Assembly (NCBI RefSeq): GCF_048541825.1
Contig: NZ_CP183332.1
Location: 2,356,001 to 2,420,000 of the forward strand
Direction: 5' to 3'
Source: Caulobacter sp048541825
Lineage (GTDB): Bacteria > Pseudomonadota > Alphaproteobacteria > Caulobacterales > Caulobacteraceae
Length of the DNA: 64,000 nt
Position numbers and translations under genes: made by a program. The notes under the pieces were generated by a model. The model searched no databases, was not told the origin of the DNA, and worked only from the letters and a program-made list of their open reading frames with translations. Each line of letters starts with the position of its first letter. The first letter of the stretch is position 1. Shown in pieces: positions 51,843-61,289 of the stretch.

Positions 51843-54800
51843 ATGAAACGCGCACTGTTGGCCACGGCGGCCTTGCTGCTTCTGGCTGCCCCGGCCCTGG
51901 CCCAGACGCCCTCCCCCGCGCCCGAAGCGGCCGCCAAGCCCGACGCCAAGTCAGAAAAGCCCAAGTGGGACGTGCGCAATCCGCCGGCCGGCTATGACCG
52001 CGATCTCAAGCTCGATGTCACTGAAGGCACCTGGATGGCGCTGGACGTCAGTCCCGACGGTAAGGAGATCGTCTTCGACCTGATGGGCGACCTCTATGTC
52101 CTGCCGATCACCGGCGGCGAGGCCAAGGCCATCGCCAGCGGCATCTCCTGGGACATGCAGCCCAAATACTCGCCCGACGGCAAACAGATCGCCTTCACCT
52201 CCGACCGCGGCGGTGGCGACAATCTGTGGGTCATGGACCGTGATGGCGCAAATCCCAAGGCGGTCTCCAGCGAGAGCTTCCGCCTGCTGTCCCAGCCCGA
52301 CTGGAGCCCGGACGGCCAGTACGTCGTCGGTCGCAAGCACTTCACCTCCAGCCGCTCGCTGGGGGCCGGCGAGATGTGGCTGTATCACCGCTCGGGCGGC
52401 AATGGCGTGCAGCTGACCGAGCGCCGCACCCAGCAGAAGGACAGCGGCGAGCCGGCCTTCTCGCCCGACGGCCGCTATCTCTATTTCAGCGACGACGTCA
52501 CCGAGGGCGGGGTGTTCGCCTACAGCAAGGACCCCAATACCGAGATCTACGCCATCCAGCGCCTCGATCGCGACACCGGCGAGGTGAAGAAGTTCCTCGG
52601 CGGGCCCGGCGGCGCGATCCGCCCCACCCCCTCGCCGGACGGCAAGTCGCTGGCCTTCATCCGCCGCGTGCGCTTCCAGTCGACCCTGTACGTGATGGAC
52701 ATCGCCTCGGGCCGCGAGACCAAGGTCTATGACCAGCTCGACCGCGACATGCAGGAGACCTGGGCCATCCACGGGGTCTATCCGGCCATCAGCTGGACGC
52801 CCGACGGCAAGGCGATCGTGCTGTGGGCCGGCGGCAAGATCCGCAAGGTCGACCTGGCCAGCAAGGCCGTCAGCGACATCCCGTTCCACGTCGCCGACAG
52901 CCGCAAGGCCCGCGAGGCCGTGCGCTTCCCCGTCGTTGTCGCCCCCGACAGCTTTGACGTGAAGATGATCCGCTGGGCCCGCACCGCGCCCAACGGCAAG
53001 ACGGTGGTGTTCGAGGCCCTGGGCCATCTGTGGGTCCGCGACCTGCCCGGCGGGGCGCCGCGCCGCCTGACCAAACAGTCGGACCACTTCGAGCTCTATC
53101 CGGCCTGGTCGCGCGACGGAAAATCCATCGTCTACACCACCTGGGACGACGAGGACCTGGGCTCGATCCGGGTGATCCCGGCGACCGGCGGCGAAGGCCG
53201 CAAGGTCAACAAGAACCCCGGCCGCTTCGTCGAGCCGGTGTTCTCGCCCGACGGCAAGACCATCGTCTATCGCGCCTCGACCGACGGCGTGCTGCTCAGC
53301 ACCCTGTGGACCCGCGATCCGGGGCTCTATCGCGTGCCGACCGCCGGCGGCGAGGCCAGCCGGATCAGCGACAAGGGCAGCATGCCGCAGTTCGGCGCCG
53401 CCAATGACCGGGTCTATTTCAGCGGCCGCCAGGACAAGCTGGCCGCCCTCAAGTCCGTCGATCTGAACGGCCACGAGCCCCGCACCCACCTGACCTCGGA
53501 ATTCGCGTCGGAGTTCGCGGTCTCGCCCGACGAGGCCTGGGTGGCCTGGACCGAGCGCTTCAACGCCTATGTCGCGCCCTTCCCCAAGACCGGCCGCGCC
53601 GTCAGCGTCGCCACCGACGGCAAGGCCCTGCCCCAGACCCGCGTCACCCGCGACGCCGGCGACTGGATCCACTGGTCGGGCGACAGCGCCACCCTGAACT
53701 GGGCCCTGGGCCCGCAGCTCTACAGCCGTGGCCTGAAGGACAGCTTCAGCTTCGTCGAGGGCGCGCCCGCCGAACTGCCCAAGCCCGCCGAGACCGGCAT
53801 CGACCTGGGTTTCAAACAGGCTGCCTTCAAGCCCACCGGCAAGCTGGCCCTGACCGGCGCCCGGCTGATCACCCTGAAGGGTGACGAGGTCATCGAGGAC
53901 GGCGTCGTGGTGCTGGATGGAAACCGCATCGTCGCCATCGGCCCGCGGGCCTCGGTCACCGTGCCGGCCGACGCCAAGGTCATGGACCTGACCGGCAAGA
54001 CCATCACGCCGGGCCTGATCGACGCCCACTGGCATGGCTCGATGGGCTCGGACGAGATCATCCCGCAACGCAGCTGGGTCAACCATGCCGCCCTGGCCTT
54101 CGGCGTCACCACGATCCATGACCCGTCCAACGACACCTCCGAGATCTTCGCCCACTCGGAACTGCAAAAGGCCGGATCGGTGGTCGGCCCACGGATCTTT
54201 TCGACCGGGGCGATTCTCTATGGGGCCACCACGCCATTCACCGCCAAGGTCGACAGCCTGGACGACGCCCTCTCCAACCTGCGCCGCATGAAGGCGGTCG
54301 GAGCCTGGAGCGTGAAGAGCTACAACCAGCCTCGCCGCGAACAGCGCCAGCAGATCATCGAGGCCGCCAACCAGCTGGGCCTGATGGTCGTGCCCGAGGG
54401 CGGCTCGCTGTATCAGGCCAATATGTCGATGATCATCGACGGTCACACCACCATCGAGCACTCGATCCCGGTCGACCGTCTGTATGCGGATGTGCTCCAG
54501 CTGTGGCCGCAAACCAAGGTGGCCTATACCCCGACCCTGGTGGTGGCCTTCGGCGGCAATGCCGGCGACAACTACTGGTACCAGGCCACCAAGGTCTGGG
54601 ACGATCCGCGCCTGCAGCAGTACGTCCCCCGCCGCCTGCTCGACAACCGCGCCCGCCGCCCGGTCCTGACCCCGGACAATGAGCTCAACCACATCGCCGT
54701 CGCCCGCGAGGCCACGCGCCTCAACCGCCTGGGCGTCTCGGTGCAGATCGGGGCCCACGGCCAGCGCGAGGGCCTGGGAGCCCACTGGGAAATGTGGAGC

Positions 54801-55124
54801 TTCGTCCAGGGCGGCATGACCCCGCTGGAAGCCCTGCGGGCCGGCAGCCTCAACGGGGCCCGGGCCCTGGGCATGGACAAGGACCTCGGCTCCCTGGAGC
54901 CCGGCAAGCTGGCCGACCTGGTGGTGTTCGACGCCAACCCCCTGACCGACATCCGCAACACCGCGACCATCGCCTACACCATCGCCAACGGCCGGGTGTT
55001 CGACGGCAAGATGAACGAAGCCGGCAAGCCGGCGCGCCCGCCGTTCTGGTTCCAGAGCGGCGACGGCGAAGCCCTGAGCGTGGAGGCGACGAGCACGGAG
55101 TCGCACAGTCACGATCGGGACTAG
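51843..55124 (+). CDS. Secreted beta-propeller/amidohydrolase fusion protein
   Basis: This 1093-residue protein has a signal peptide ending near ALAQT. Residues about 60-640 hold repeated PD40/TolB-like blades (SPDGKEIVFD, SPDGKQIAFTSDR, SPDGKTIVYRAS and others). The C-terminal amidohydrolase domain (from about residue 675) has metal-binding His729-Trp-His731 in DAHWH, a possible bridging Lys in WSVKSYNQ, His in TTIEHSIP and QIGAHGQREG. It is predicted to hydrolyse peptide-like or other C-N bonds outside the cytosol. It ends with SHSHDRD. Confidence 0.9.
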   Translation: MKRALLATAALLLLAAPALAQTPSPAPEAAAKPDAKSEKPKWDVRNPPAGYDRDLKLDVTEGTWMALDVSPDGKEIVFDLMGDLYVLPITGGEAKAIASGISWDMQPKYSPDGKQIAFTSDRGGGDNLWVMDRDGANPKAVSSESFRLLSQPDWSPDGQYVVGRKHFTSSRSLGAGEMWLYHRSGGNGVQLTERRTQQKDSGEPAFSPDGRYLYFSDDVTEGGVFAYSKDPNTEIYAIQRLDRDTGEVKKFLGGPGGAIRPTPSPDGKSLAFIRRVRFQSTLYVMDIASGRETKVYDQLDRDMQETWAIHGVYPAISWTPDGKAIVLWAGGKIRKVDLASKAVSDIPFHVADSRKAREAVRFPVVVAPDSFDVKMIRWARTAPNGKTVVFEALGHLWVRDLPGGAPRRLTKQSDHFELYPAWSRDGKSIVYTTWDDEDLGSIRVIPATGGEGRKVNKNPGRFVEPVFSPDGKTIVYRASTDGVLLSTLWTRDPGLYRVPTAGGEASRISDKGSMPQFGAANDRVYFSGRQDKLAALKSVDLNGHEPRTHLTSEFASEFAVSPDEAWVAWTERFNAYVAPFPKTGRAVSVATDGKALPQTRVTRDAGDWIHWSGDSATLNWALGPQLYSRGLKDSFSFVEGAPAELPKPAETGIDLGFKQAAFKPTGKLALTGARLITLKGDEVIEDGVVVLDGNRIVAIGPRASVTVPADAKVMDLTGKTITPGLIDAHWHGSMGSDEIIPQRSWVNHAALAFGVTTIHDPSNDTSEIFAHSELQKAGSVVGPRIFSTGAILYGATTPFTAKVDSLDDALSNLRRMKAVGAWSVKSYNQPRREQRQQIIEAANQLGLMVVPEGGSLYQANMSMIIDGHTTIEHSIPVDRLYADVLQLWPQTKVAYTPTLVVAFGGNAGDNYWYQATKVWDDPRLQQYVPRRLLDNRARRPVLTPDNELNHIAVAREATRLNRLGVSVQIGAHGQREGLGAHWEMWSFVQGGMTPLEALRAGSLNGARALGMDKDLGSLEPGKLADLVVFDANPLTDIRNTATIAYTIANGRVFDGKMNEAGKPARPPFWFQSGDGEALSVEATSTESHSHDRD

Positions 55125-55230
55125 GGAGCTTCCGACGGCAGCCAAGCCTGCGCTGCATGAGGCGGGTTTCAGCCGCCGAGAGCGCCCTGGCCATTTGGCG
55201 CCTTGCCATGCCGGGACCGGACGCGCAGGA

Positions 55231-55246
55231 GCAGGACTCGTCCTGC
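55231..55246. promoter_or_regulatory. Palindrome upstream of the exporter operon
   Basis: GCAGGAC-TC-GTCCTGC is a perfect 7-bp inverted repeat 19 bases before the adaptor start; flanking bases extend it imperfectly on both sides. It may be an operator or an mRNA hairpin. Confidence 0.45.
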
Positions 55247-55265
55247 CTCCGCGAGTGCTCTGATC

Positions 55266-56339
55266 ATGCGCGCCATCCCAAGACCCTGGCTCTTCATCGT
55301 TGCGGCGGCCCTGGTGGTTGCGCTGACGGCGTGGGTCCTGGTCTCGCGACGGCCGCAACAGGTTACGGTCCTGGTAATCGAGCCCCGCACCATCGAACAG
55401 GCCCTGTCTGTGGTCGGGCGCGCCCGCCCGGCCGAGCTCATCCAGGTCTCCTCGCCCAATCCGGGACAGGTCATCAGCCTGCTCCATGACGAGGGCGACC
55501 AGGTCCAGCCGGGTGACCCGATGGCGGTGATCCTGGCGTCCGTCGAACAGGCCCAGACCGACGCCGACGCCGCCCGCGCGCGCGCCGCGCGGGCCCAGGC
55601 CAAGGAAGCCCAGCTGGTCTATCAGCGAACCCGAACCCTGCATGAGCGCGGCTTTGCCGCCAAGGCGGCGCTGGATGCCGCGAAGGCGAGCCTTGAGACG
55701 GCAAAGGCCAATGTCGCCGCAGCGGATGCCGGCTTGCGGGCCTCGACCGAACGCTCGCGGGAATTCACCATTCGCGCGCCCATGGCTGGCGTGGTGCTGG
55801 TTCGTCCGATCGACAATGGCCAGGTCGTGGCTGCGGGCGCCCCGCTGTTTCAACTGGGCTCGTCCCAGGGCGTCGAGATCCGCGCCGAAGTCGAGGAAGC
55901 CTATGCTGATCGACTATCGGCCGGCCAGAGGGCCCGCGCCGCCCTGTCAGGATCGCAGGGCATCTTTGCCGCCCGCGTGACCGAGGTCTCGCCCCGGGTC
56001 GATTCCAGCACCGGCGGCCGGACGGTTCGTCTGGCGGCCGAAGGCAGCCAGACCCTGACCCCTGGTCGCTCGATCGACGTCACCATCGTCATTGACCAGC
56101 GTCAGGCTGCGATTGTCGTGCCGCGCAGCGCCGTTGTGGACGCCACGGCCGCGCCCAAGGTCTATGTCGTCAACGCCGCCAATCTGGTCGAGGTCAGAAA
56201 GATCACCGTGGCGCGTTGGCCTTCCGTACAGGCCATCGTCGAAAGCGGATTGAAGGCCGGGGACCGCGTCGTCCTGGAACCAACCTCGACCAAGCCCAGC
56301 GCGCACATCGAGCCTGTGGCGGCCAAGGCGGGCGGCTAA
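55266..56339 (+). CDS. Periplasmic adaptor (HlyD/MacA family)
   Basis: This 357-residue membrane-fusion protein has one N-terminal membrane anchor (about residues 8-26), a lipoyl-like domain (ELIQVSSPNPGQVISLLHDE), a helical hairpin (about 85-155) and beta-barrel and membrane-proximal domains. It would link an inner-membrane exporter to an outer-membrane channel. The ABC permease gene starts 4 bases after its stop. The start is ATG at 55266; a longer frame reads back through the palindrome. Confidence 0.88.
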   Translation: MRAIPRPWLFIVAAALVVALTAWVLVSRRPQQVTVLVIEPRTIEQALSVVGRARPAELIQVSSPNPGQVISLLHDEGDQVQPGDPMAVILASVEQAQTDADAARARAARAQAKEAQLVYQRTRTLHERGFAAKAALDAAKASLETAKANVAAADAGLRASTERSREFTIRAPMAGVVLVRPIDNGQVVAAGAPLFQLGSSQGVEIRAEVEEAYADRLSAGQRARAALSGSQGIFAARVTEVSPRVDSSTGGRTVRLAAEGSQTLTPGRSIDVTIVIDQRQAAIVVPRSAVVDATAAPKVYVVNAANLVEVRKITVARWPSVQAIVESGLKAGDRVVLEPTSTKPSAHIEPVAAKAGG

Positions 56340-56343
56340 GGCC

Positions 56344-57549
56344 ATGTTCGCCCTGAAAGTCGCCCGACGCTATCTGCTGTCAAACCCCTCGCAGACCCTG
56401 CTGCTGGTGGCGGGCGTCGCGATCGGGGTGACCGTCTTCGTGTTCATCACCGCCCTGATCGCCGGACTGGCCATCCTGCTGACCGAGCAGGTGACCGGCA
56501 AAAGCGCCCATGTCAGCCTTGAACCGCCGACCCGCATTGCCAGGGTCCTGGCAGGACCAGACCTGCCGGTCGAATCCGTGGCCCTGGTTTCCACCTTTCA
56601 GCGCCAGCAGATTCGCAACTGGCCCATGGTGCTCGAGCTCCTGCGGGCAGACCCCAGGGTGTCGGCGATCAGTCCCCAGATCACGGGAAGCGCCGTCCTG
56701 GTGAAAAGCGAGGCGGTCCGGTCCGTCTCGATCGTGGGCGTTGACCCTCAGGGGATTGATGCGATCTCGCCGATTTCGCCCAGCATCATCGACGGCAATG
56801 GCGACCTGGGCGCCGATGGCCTGTTGATCGGCGCGCGCCTGGCCGAGGACCTGGGTCTCAGTGCGGGGCAATCCATTCTGCTGCGGACCGAGCGTGGCGT
56901 CGAACGGCAACTCACCATCAAGGGCGTCTTCCGGACGGGCCTGCAAAGCCTGGACGAGCGCGTGGCCTTCCTGTCGCTGCAGACGGCGCGCCCCCTGTTC
57001 GTGCTGCCGGACGGGGTGACCAATATCGAAGTCAAACTGAAGGATCCCAATCAGGCGCGCGCCATGGCGCGGTTCCTGGCCGATGCCACGAGCCTGCGCG
57101 CAACACCCTGGCAGGAGAAGAACGTCAGTCTCGAGAGCGCCCTGGTCGCCCAGGGCCGAACCGGCTCCATGATCCAGGTCTTTTCGCTGATCTCGATCAT
57201 CATCGGCATAGCCAGCGCCCTTGTGCTGTCTGCCTATCGGCGTCGCAGCGAGGTGGGGATCATGCGCGCGTTCGGCGTGCCGGGAGCCTTCATCCTGTGG
57301 GTCTTCCTGCTCCAGGGACTGCTGATCGGCCTGGTGGGCGCCTTGCTGGGCTGCGCCACCGGCTATGGGCTCTGCATCTGGCTGCAGGGGATCACCAATG
57401 CCGCCGGCGACTCGGTCCTGCCGATCGCGCCCGAGCGGGGCGGCTATGCGGCGGCGCTGGTGCTGACCACGCTGGGGGCGGTGATCGCCTCGATCCTCCC
57501 GGCGCGCGCGGCCTCGAAGGTCGACCCGCTGGAGGCCATCCAGCAATGA
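56344..57549 (+). CDS. ABC transporter permease, MacB/LolC-like
   Basis: The 401-residue protein has an N-terminal membrane segment (about residues 20-45), a large periplasmic domain (about 50-270) and three C-terminal membrane segments with an FtsX-like core (SALVLSAYRRRSEVGIMRAF). This four-helix layout defines the MacB/LolCDE/FtsX group, which moves substrates mechanically from the periplasm rather than across the inner membrane. It overlaps the ATPase gene by 4 bases. Confidence 0.9.
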   Translation: MFALKVARRYLLSNPSQTLLLVAGVAIGVTVFVFITALIAGLAILLTEQVTGKSAHVSLEPPTRIARVLAGPDLPVESVALVSTFQRQQIRNWPMVLELLRADPRVSAISPQITGSAVLVKSEAVRSVSIVGVDPQGIDAISPISPSIIDGNGDLGADGLLIGARLAEDLGLSAGQSILLRTERGVERQLTIKGVFRTGLQSLDERVAFLSLQTARPLFVLPDGVTNIEVKLKDPNQARAMARFLADATSLRATPWQEKNVSLESALVAQGRTGSMIQVFSLISIIIGIASALVLSAYRRRSEVGIMRAFGVPGAFILWVFLLQGLLIGLVGALLGCATGYGLCIWLQGITNAAGDSVLPIAPERGGYAAALVLTTLGAVIASILPARAASKVDPLEAIQQ

Positions 57550-58247
57550 CCCGCGTGCTGGAAGCCCAGGGCATCGAAAAGGTGTTCAAGAACGGGGATG
57601 AAGAAACCCGGGTCTTGAACGGGATCGACCTGACCCTTGACAAGGGTGAGCTCGTGGCCCTGCTCGGAGCCTCGGGGTCGGGCAAGTCGACCCTGCTGTC
57701 GATCATCGGCCTGCTTTTGCGCCCGACGGCCGGAAGCCTGACGATCAGCGGGGAACGGATCGACGATTTCTCCGAGCGCAAGCGGGCCCAGTTTCGAAAC
57801 CGTCGACTGGGTTTTGTCTTCCAGTTCCACCATCTGCTGCCCGACTTTACGGCCATGGAGAATGTCGCCTTTCCCGCTGCGGCCCCGGCCGGCGGCATCT
57901 CGCGCGAGATGCGGGAGCGCGCGCGGGATCTCCTGACCCGGGTCGGGCTGGAGGACCGCATCGACTATCCCGCCACCCGGCTTTCCGGCGGCCAAAAACA
58001 GCGCGTCGCCATCGCTCGGGCCCTGATGAACCGTCCCGACCTGATCATCGCCGATGAGCCGACCGGCAATCTGGATCGCGAGTCGGCGGAACGGGTGCTG
58101 GCCCTGATGCGGGAAGTGAACCGGGAAGACGGAGCCACCTTCCTGATCTGCACCCATGATGAAGGCGTCGCGGCAAGATGCAGCCGCCAGCTCACCCTGA
58201 GGGACGGAAAGCTGGTCTCGAACGTCAGCCGCACCATCGACGCCTGA
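57546..58247 (+). CDS. ABC transporter ATP-binding protein, LolD/MacB-like
   Basis: The 233-residue ATPase has Walker A GASGSGKS (residues 41-48), the Q-loop VFQFHHLLPDFTAMENV, signature LSGGQ (146-150) and Walker B LIIADE (166-171) with the H-loop ICTHD. VFQFHHLLPDFTA is characteristic of LolD. The start overlaps the permease stop (ATGA). With the adaptor it forms a three-part exporter; the cargo is unknown. Confidence 0.94.
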   Translation: MTRVLEAQGIEKVFKNGDEETRVLNGIDLTLDKGELVALLGASGSGKSTLLSIIGLLLRPTAGSLTISGERIDDFSERKRAQFRNRRLGFVFQFHHLLPDFTAMENVAFPAAAPAGGISREMRERARDLLTRVGLEDRIDYPATRLSGGQKQRVAIARALMNRPDLIIADEPTGNLDRESAERVLALMREVNREDGATFLICTHDEGVAARCSRQLTLRDGKLVSNVSRTIDA

Positions 58248-58816
58248 ACCGCAGCCCCGCCGGCAAGCCTCGAACGGCCTGGACCGGGGCCTTCGAAATC
58301 CGTTCATCCACCCCGCTTCCCGCACCTAACCCCCTGAAATCCCTGGCCCCAGCCACCCCAACTCCCCCGCGATAGCCGCCGCCGTATACTGTCTTCACCT
58401 CAGGGCATGGGGAGGGCGCGCGGCCAGCGACCTTTGCGGCCCTGGGGTGTGGTCGAGCGGGGACAGGTTCGGGGGGGATACCCGAACGGTCCGGGACCTG
58501 GTTGCTGGCCAGGCCCGCCCGCCGTCGGCGTGGATGAGGACAGACGGGTGTGTTCATTAGTCATTAGATTGGCTCGCCCGCCTCGACCGCTGCTCTGCTC
58601 GGGAAACCTGGCGGAATAGCTCCCGGTAAGGCCTCAACAGGGCCACCTGACGGGACGCTGACGGATAACGATCGCGCGGGGCGTCCGGGCTTCGTCGAAA
58701 CGGTAATTCTATTTTCTCATCCGGGCGTGGCCCGGCGCCCCGCACCCTCCCCGATCTTCGCAGCTAAAGCGCGGGGCGGCGCAGCCGTGCCTTCCGCCTT
58801 GAAACGGAACACCCTC
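58248..58816. other. Long noncoding region with strong hairpins
   Basis: This 569-base gap holds no convincing gene. GTTCGGG (58467-58473) and CCCGAAC (58481-58487) form a perfect hairpin, enclosed by CAGGT and ACCTG (58464-58500). Further downstream, CTCCCGG...GGCC...GGCC...CGGGA near 58620-58660 suggests a second structured domain. AT-rich patches at about 58553-58572 and 58700-58725 could be promoters. I could not match it to RNase P, tmRNA, SRP or 6S RNA by motif. Confidence 0.4.
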
Positions 58817-59026
58817 ATGCCCAATCCCCGCCCCGCACGCCCGATCCGCCGCGAAGGGATGTGCCGCTCAAACCTGCGTCGCCAACGCAACAAGGCCTGG
58901 CTCCAGAGGCGACTGGTCGAGAAACTCCTCGGGGTCGCCGACCTGATCGAACGCAAGCGCGCCGAGGGCGCCGCCGAAACGGCGTGCGTCTATCAGGGCG
59001 GCACGCCGCCTGCGGGTCCCCCCTGA
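58817..59026 (+). CDS. Small basic hypothetical protein
   Basis: This 69-residue reading frame begins MPNPRPARPIRREG and has an Arg-rich middle (CRSNLRRQRNKAWLQRRL) followed by a possible helix. Third-position GC is high, as in its neighbours, which favours a real gene, but no ribosome-binding site is clear and no family is recognised. It lies 68 bases before the DUF2939 gene. Confidence 0.4.
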   Translation: MPNPRPARPIRREGMCRSNLRRQRNKAWLQRRLVEKLLGVADLIERKRAEGAAETACVYQGGTPPAGPP

Positions 59027-59094
59027 CGCGAAGACGCTTGCGACGATGCGGCGAATACCCCTTCTATGCCGCGTTAACCATTTTGGGGCGCTCC

Positions 59095-59667
59095 ATGAGT
59101 TTGCAGAAGCGGATCTGGGACCTGATCGTCCTGGGCATCTTCGTGTTCGCGGCGACCTTCGCCTCGGCGCCGTGGTTCGCCTTCCGGGCCCTGAAGGCGG
59201 CGGCCCAGTATGAGGACGTGCAGGCGATCAGCGAGCTGGTCGACTTCCCGGCCGTGCGGCGCAGCCTGACCGGCCAGTTGGTCGAGGCCGCGCCTGTGGC
59301 CCCGGCCGAGCCGCCCTCGATCTGGCGCGATCCGCTGGGCGCCATGCGCCGGGCCATCGAGCCGATCGCTCCGCCCGAGCCCAAGGTCGATCGCTATCTG
59401 ACGATCGCCGGCATCTCGGCCCTGACGCGGGGCTATGCGCCCGGCGCCGCGCCCGCCGGCCCGGCCCGTCCCGCAACCGTGACCGGCAAGCTGAAGGCCG
59501 TGGTCTCTGGCCCCTATCCGACCATAGCCTACTGGGATCCCAACCGCGTTCGCGTGGCGATGCAGCGGCCGGGCGACGCCAAGCGCGTGACGGTGTTCAC
59601 CTTCGAGCGGCGCGAACTGTTCACCTGGAAGCTGGTGCACATTCGCCTGCCACGCGAGGAGCGTTAG
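59095..59667 (+). CDS. DUF2939-domain protein
   Basis: This 190-residue protein has one N-terminal membrane segment (about residues 8-28), then YEDVQAISELVDFPAVRRSL, the conserved core of DUF2939, and a C-terminal beta-rich part (KRVTVFTFERRELFTWKLVH). It is likely membrane-anchored and facing the periplasm. The function is unknown. TTAACCATTTTGGGGCG lies just upstream of the start, a half match to a CtrA site. Confidence 0.8.
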   Translation: MSLQKRIWDLIVLGIFVFAATFASAPWFAFRALKAAAQYEDVQAISELVDFPAVRRSLTGQLVEAAPVAPAEPPSIWRDPLGAMRRAIEPIAPPEPKVDRYLTIAGISALTRGYAPGAAPAGPARPATVTGKLKAVVSGPYPTIAYWDPNRVRVAMQRPGDAKRVTVFTFERRELFTWKLVHIRLPREER

Positions 59668-59746
59668 GCTCAGGGCCGACGCTGTCACCGAAGCGTCAAG
59701 CAAGGCTGGTAACCGCGCTGGGAACCTTTGCTGGAACCCATGCGCC

Positions 59747-61252
59747 ATGACCCGTCTTGCTCGCCTGACACTGCTCGCCGCCGCCTCGCTGCTGGTCCTG
59801 ACCCCGGCAGCCATGGCCCAGCCGACCGCCTGGTCGCAACCTAATGTGGCCACCGCCCCGGGCGCGGTCACGGTCGAGTTCGGCGGGGCCAAGCGGGTCA
59901 ATCAGGGTCTGGTCGGGGCCGGGCGCCTGTCGGCCGCGCTGGTTGATTTCAACGGCGACACCCTGGGCTCGTTCTCGGCCATGGCGATCAGCGACTGGCG
60001 CCGTCTGGCCGACGGCACCTATGCCGGCAGCCTGACCACCCTGCCCGACCGCGGCCCCAACGGGGTGGGCACGATCGTCGGCACCTCCGACTACGCCAAC
60101 CGCCTGCACAAGTTCAGCTTCACTTTCGCGCCCCATGTCGGGACCGGCGCAGCCGCGCCCGAACAGGTGAAGCTGACCCCGACCGGCGGCCTGCTGCTGA
60201 AGGACGCCAAGGGCCAGACCTTCACGGGCCTCGACCCCTCCGAACCCGCCGCTGCCGGCCGGATCAGCCTGGACAGCGAAGGCCTGGCCATGGCGGCTGA
60301 TGGCGGCTTCTACGTCTCCGACGAATATGCGGCGGCCATCTATCGCTTCGACAAGGCCGGCGCGCTGCAGGGCGTGATCGCCCCCGTGGCGGCCGTGGCG
60401 CCGATGAATGGCGGCGCCCCCATGCTGACCGGCGCCAAGGCCCCGGAAACCGGCCGTCGCAACAACCAGGGCATTGAGGGCGTCAGCATCACGCCAAACG
60501 GCAAGCATCTCGCCGCCCTGCTGCAGAGCGCAACGGTGCAGGACTCTGCCTCGGGCAAGGACATGGACCACACGCGGGCCAATACCCGCCTGTTTCTCTA
60601 CGACATCCGCAAGTCCGCCACCCCAGCCGCGCCGGTCGCCGAATATGTTCTCCAGCTGCCGGTGTTCCGCAACAAGGGCGACGGCGCTGCGCCCGACAAG
60701 ACCGCCGCCCAGTCCGAGATCCTGGCGCTCAGCGACCACCAGTTCCTGGTCCTGGCCCGTGACGGCAATGGCCGCGGCGGCGGCGCGACCCGTCCGGCCG
60801 TCTATCGCAGCGTGCTGCTGATCGACACCACCGGCGCGACCAATATCGCGGGCACGGCGTATGAAACCTCGACCAAGCCGGTCGCCCCCAACGGCGTGCT
60901 GGAGGCCGGGATCGTGCCGGTGAAGCAGGTGGAGCTGATCAATCTGATCCACCCGGCCCAAATGGCCCGCTTCGGCTTCAACCTCGACAACGCCGCCACC
61001 AACGCCTTCACCCTGCCCGAGAAGTTCGAGGCCCTGGCCTTGGTTCCGGCCCTGGATCCCAAGGCGCCGAACGACGCGTTCCTGTTCATCGGCTCGGACA
61101 ACGACTTCCAGACCGCCACCGGCGTGGTCGGCGGCATTGCCTTCGACGCGGGGATCAAGGCCGCCGACGGCAGCGCGGCGGGCGACAATGACAATCTGGT
61201 TCTCGTCTATCGCCTGACCCTGCCGGGCTGGTCGCCCCCCGCCGGCAAGTGA
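59747..61252 (+). CDS. Secreted phytase-like esterase protein
   Basis: The 501-residue protein has a signal peptide ending near AAMAQ and matches the 'esterase-like activity of phytase' domain. Typical stretches are LPDRGPNGVGTIVGT, ISLDSEGLAMAADGGFYVSDEY and GRRNNQGIEGVSITPNGKHL. The domain is a beta-propeller with predicted phosphoesterase or esterase activity. The substrate is unknown. It is followed after 37 bases by a transporter gene on the same strand. Confidence 0.85.
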   Translation: MTRLARLTLLAAASLLVLTPAAMAQPTAWSQPNVATAPGAVTVEFGGAKRVNQGLVGAGRLSAALVDFNGDTLGSFSAMAISDWRRLADGTYAGSLTTLPDRGPNGVGTIVGTSDYANRLHKFSFTFAPHVGTGAAAPEQVKLTPTGGLLLKDAKGQTFTGLDPSEPAAAGRISLDSEGLAMAADGGFYVSDEYAAAIYRFDKAGALQGVIAPVAAVAPMNGGAPMLTGAKAPETGRRNNQGIEGVSITPNGKHLAALLQSATVQDSASGKDMDHTRANTRLFLYDIRKSATPAAPVAEYVLQLPVFRNKGDGAAPDKTAAQSEILALSDHQFLVLARDGNGRGGGATRPAVYRSVLLIDTTGATNIAGTAYETSTKPVAPNGVLEAGIVPVKQVELINLIHPAQMARFGFNLDNAATNAFTLPEKFEALALVPALDPKAPNDAFLFIGSDNDFQTATGVVGGIAFDAGIKAADGSAAGDNDNLVLVYRLTLPGWSPPAGK

Positions 61253-61289
61253 TAGAGCGAGGCGTCCTGCAACCGCCAGAGAACGCCTC

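Noticed and set aside
51951..55853. 1300-codon open frame antisense to the amidohydrolase and adaptor genes
   Set aside because: The opposite strand has clear domains (beta-propeller blades, DAHWH, adaptor). The antisense product is low-complexity and crosses two real genes.
58441..58560. RNase P RNA or tmRNA
   Set aside because: The conserved GAGGAAAGTCC, ACAGAA and tmRNA tag signatures are absent on both strands.
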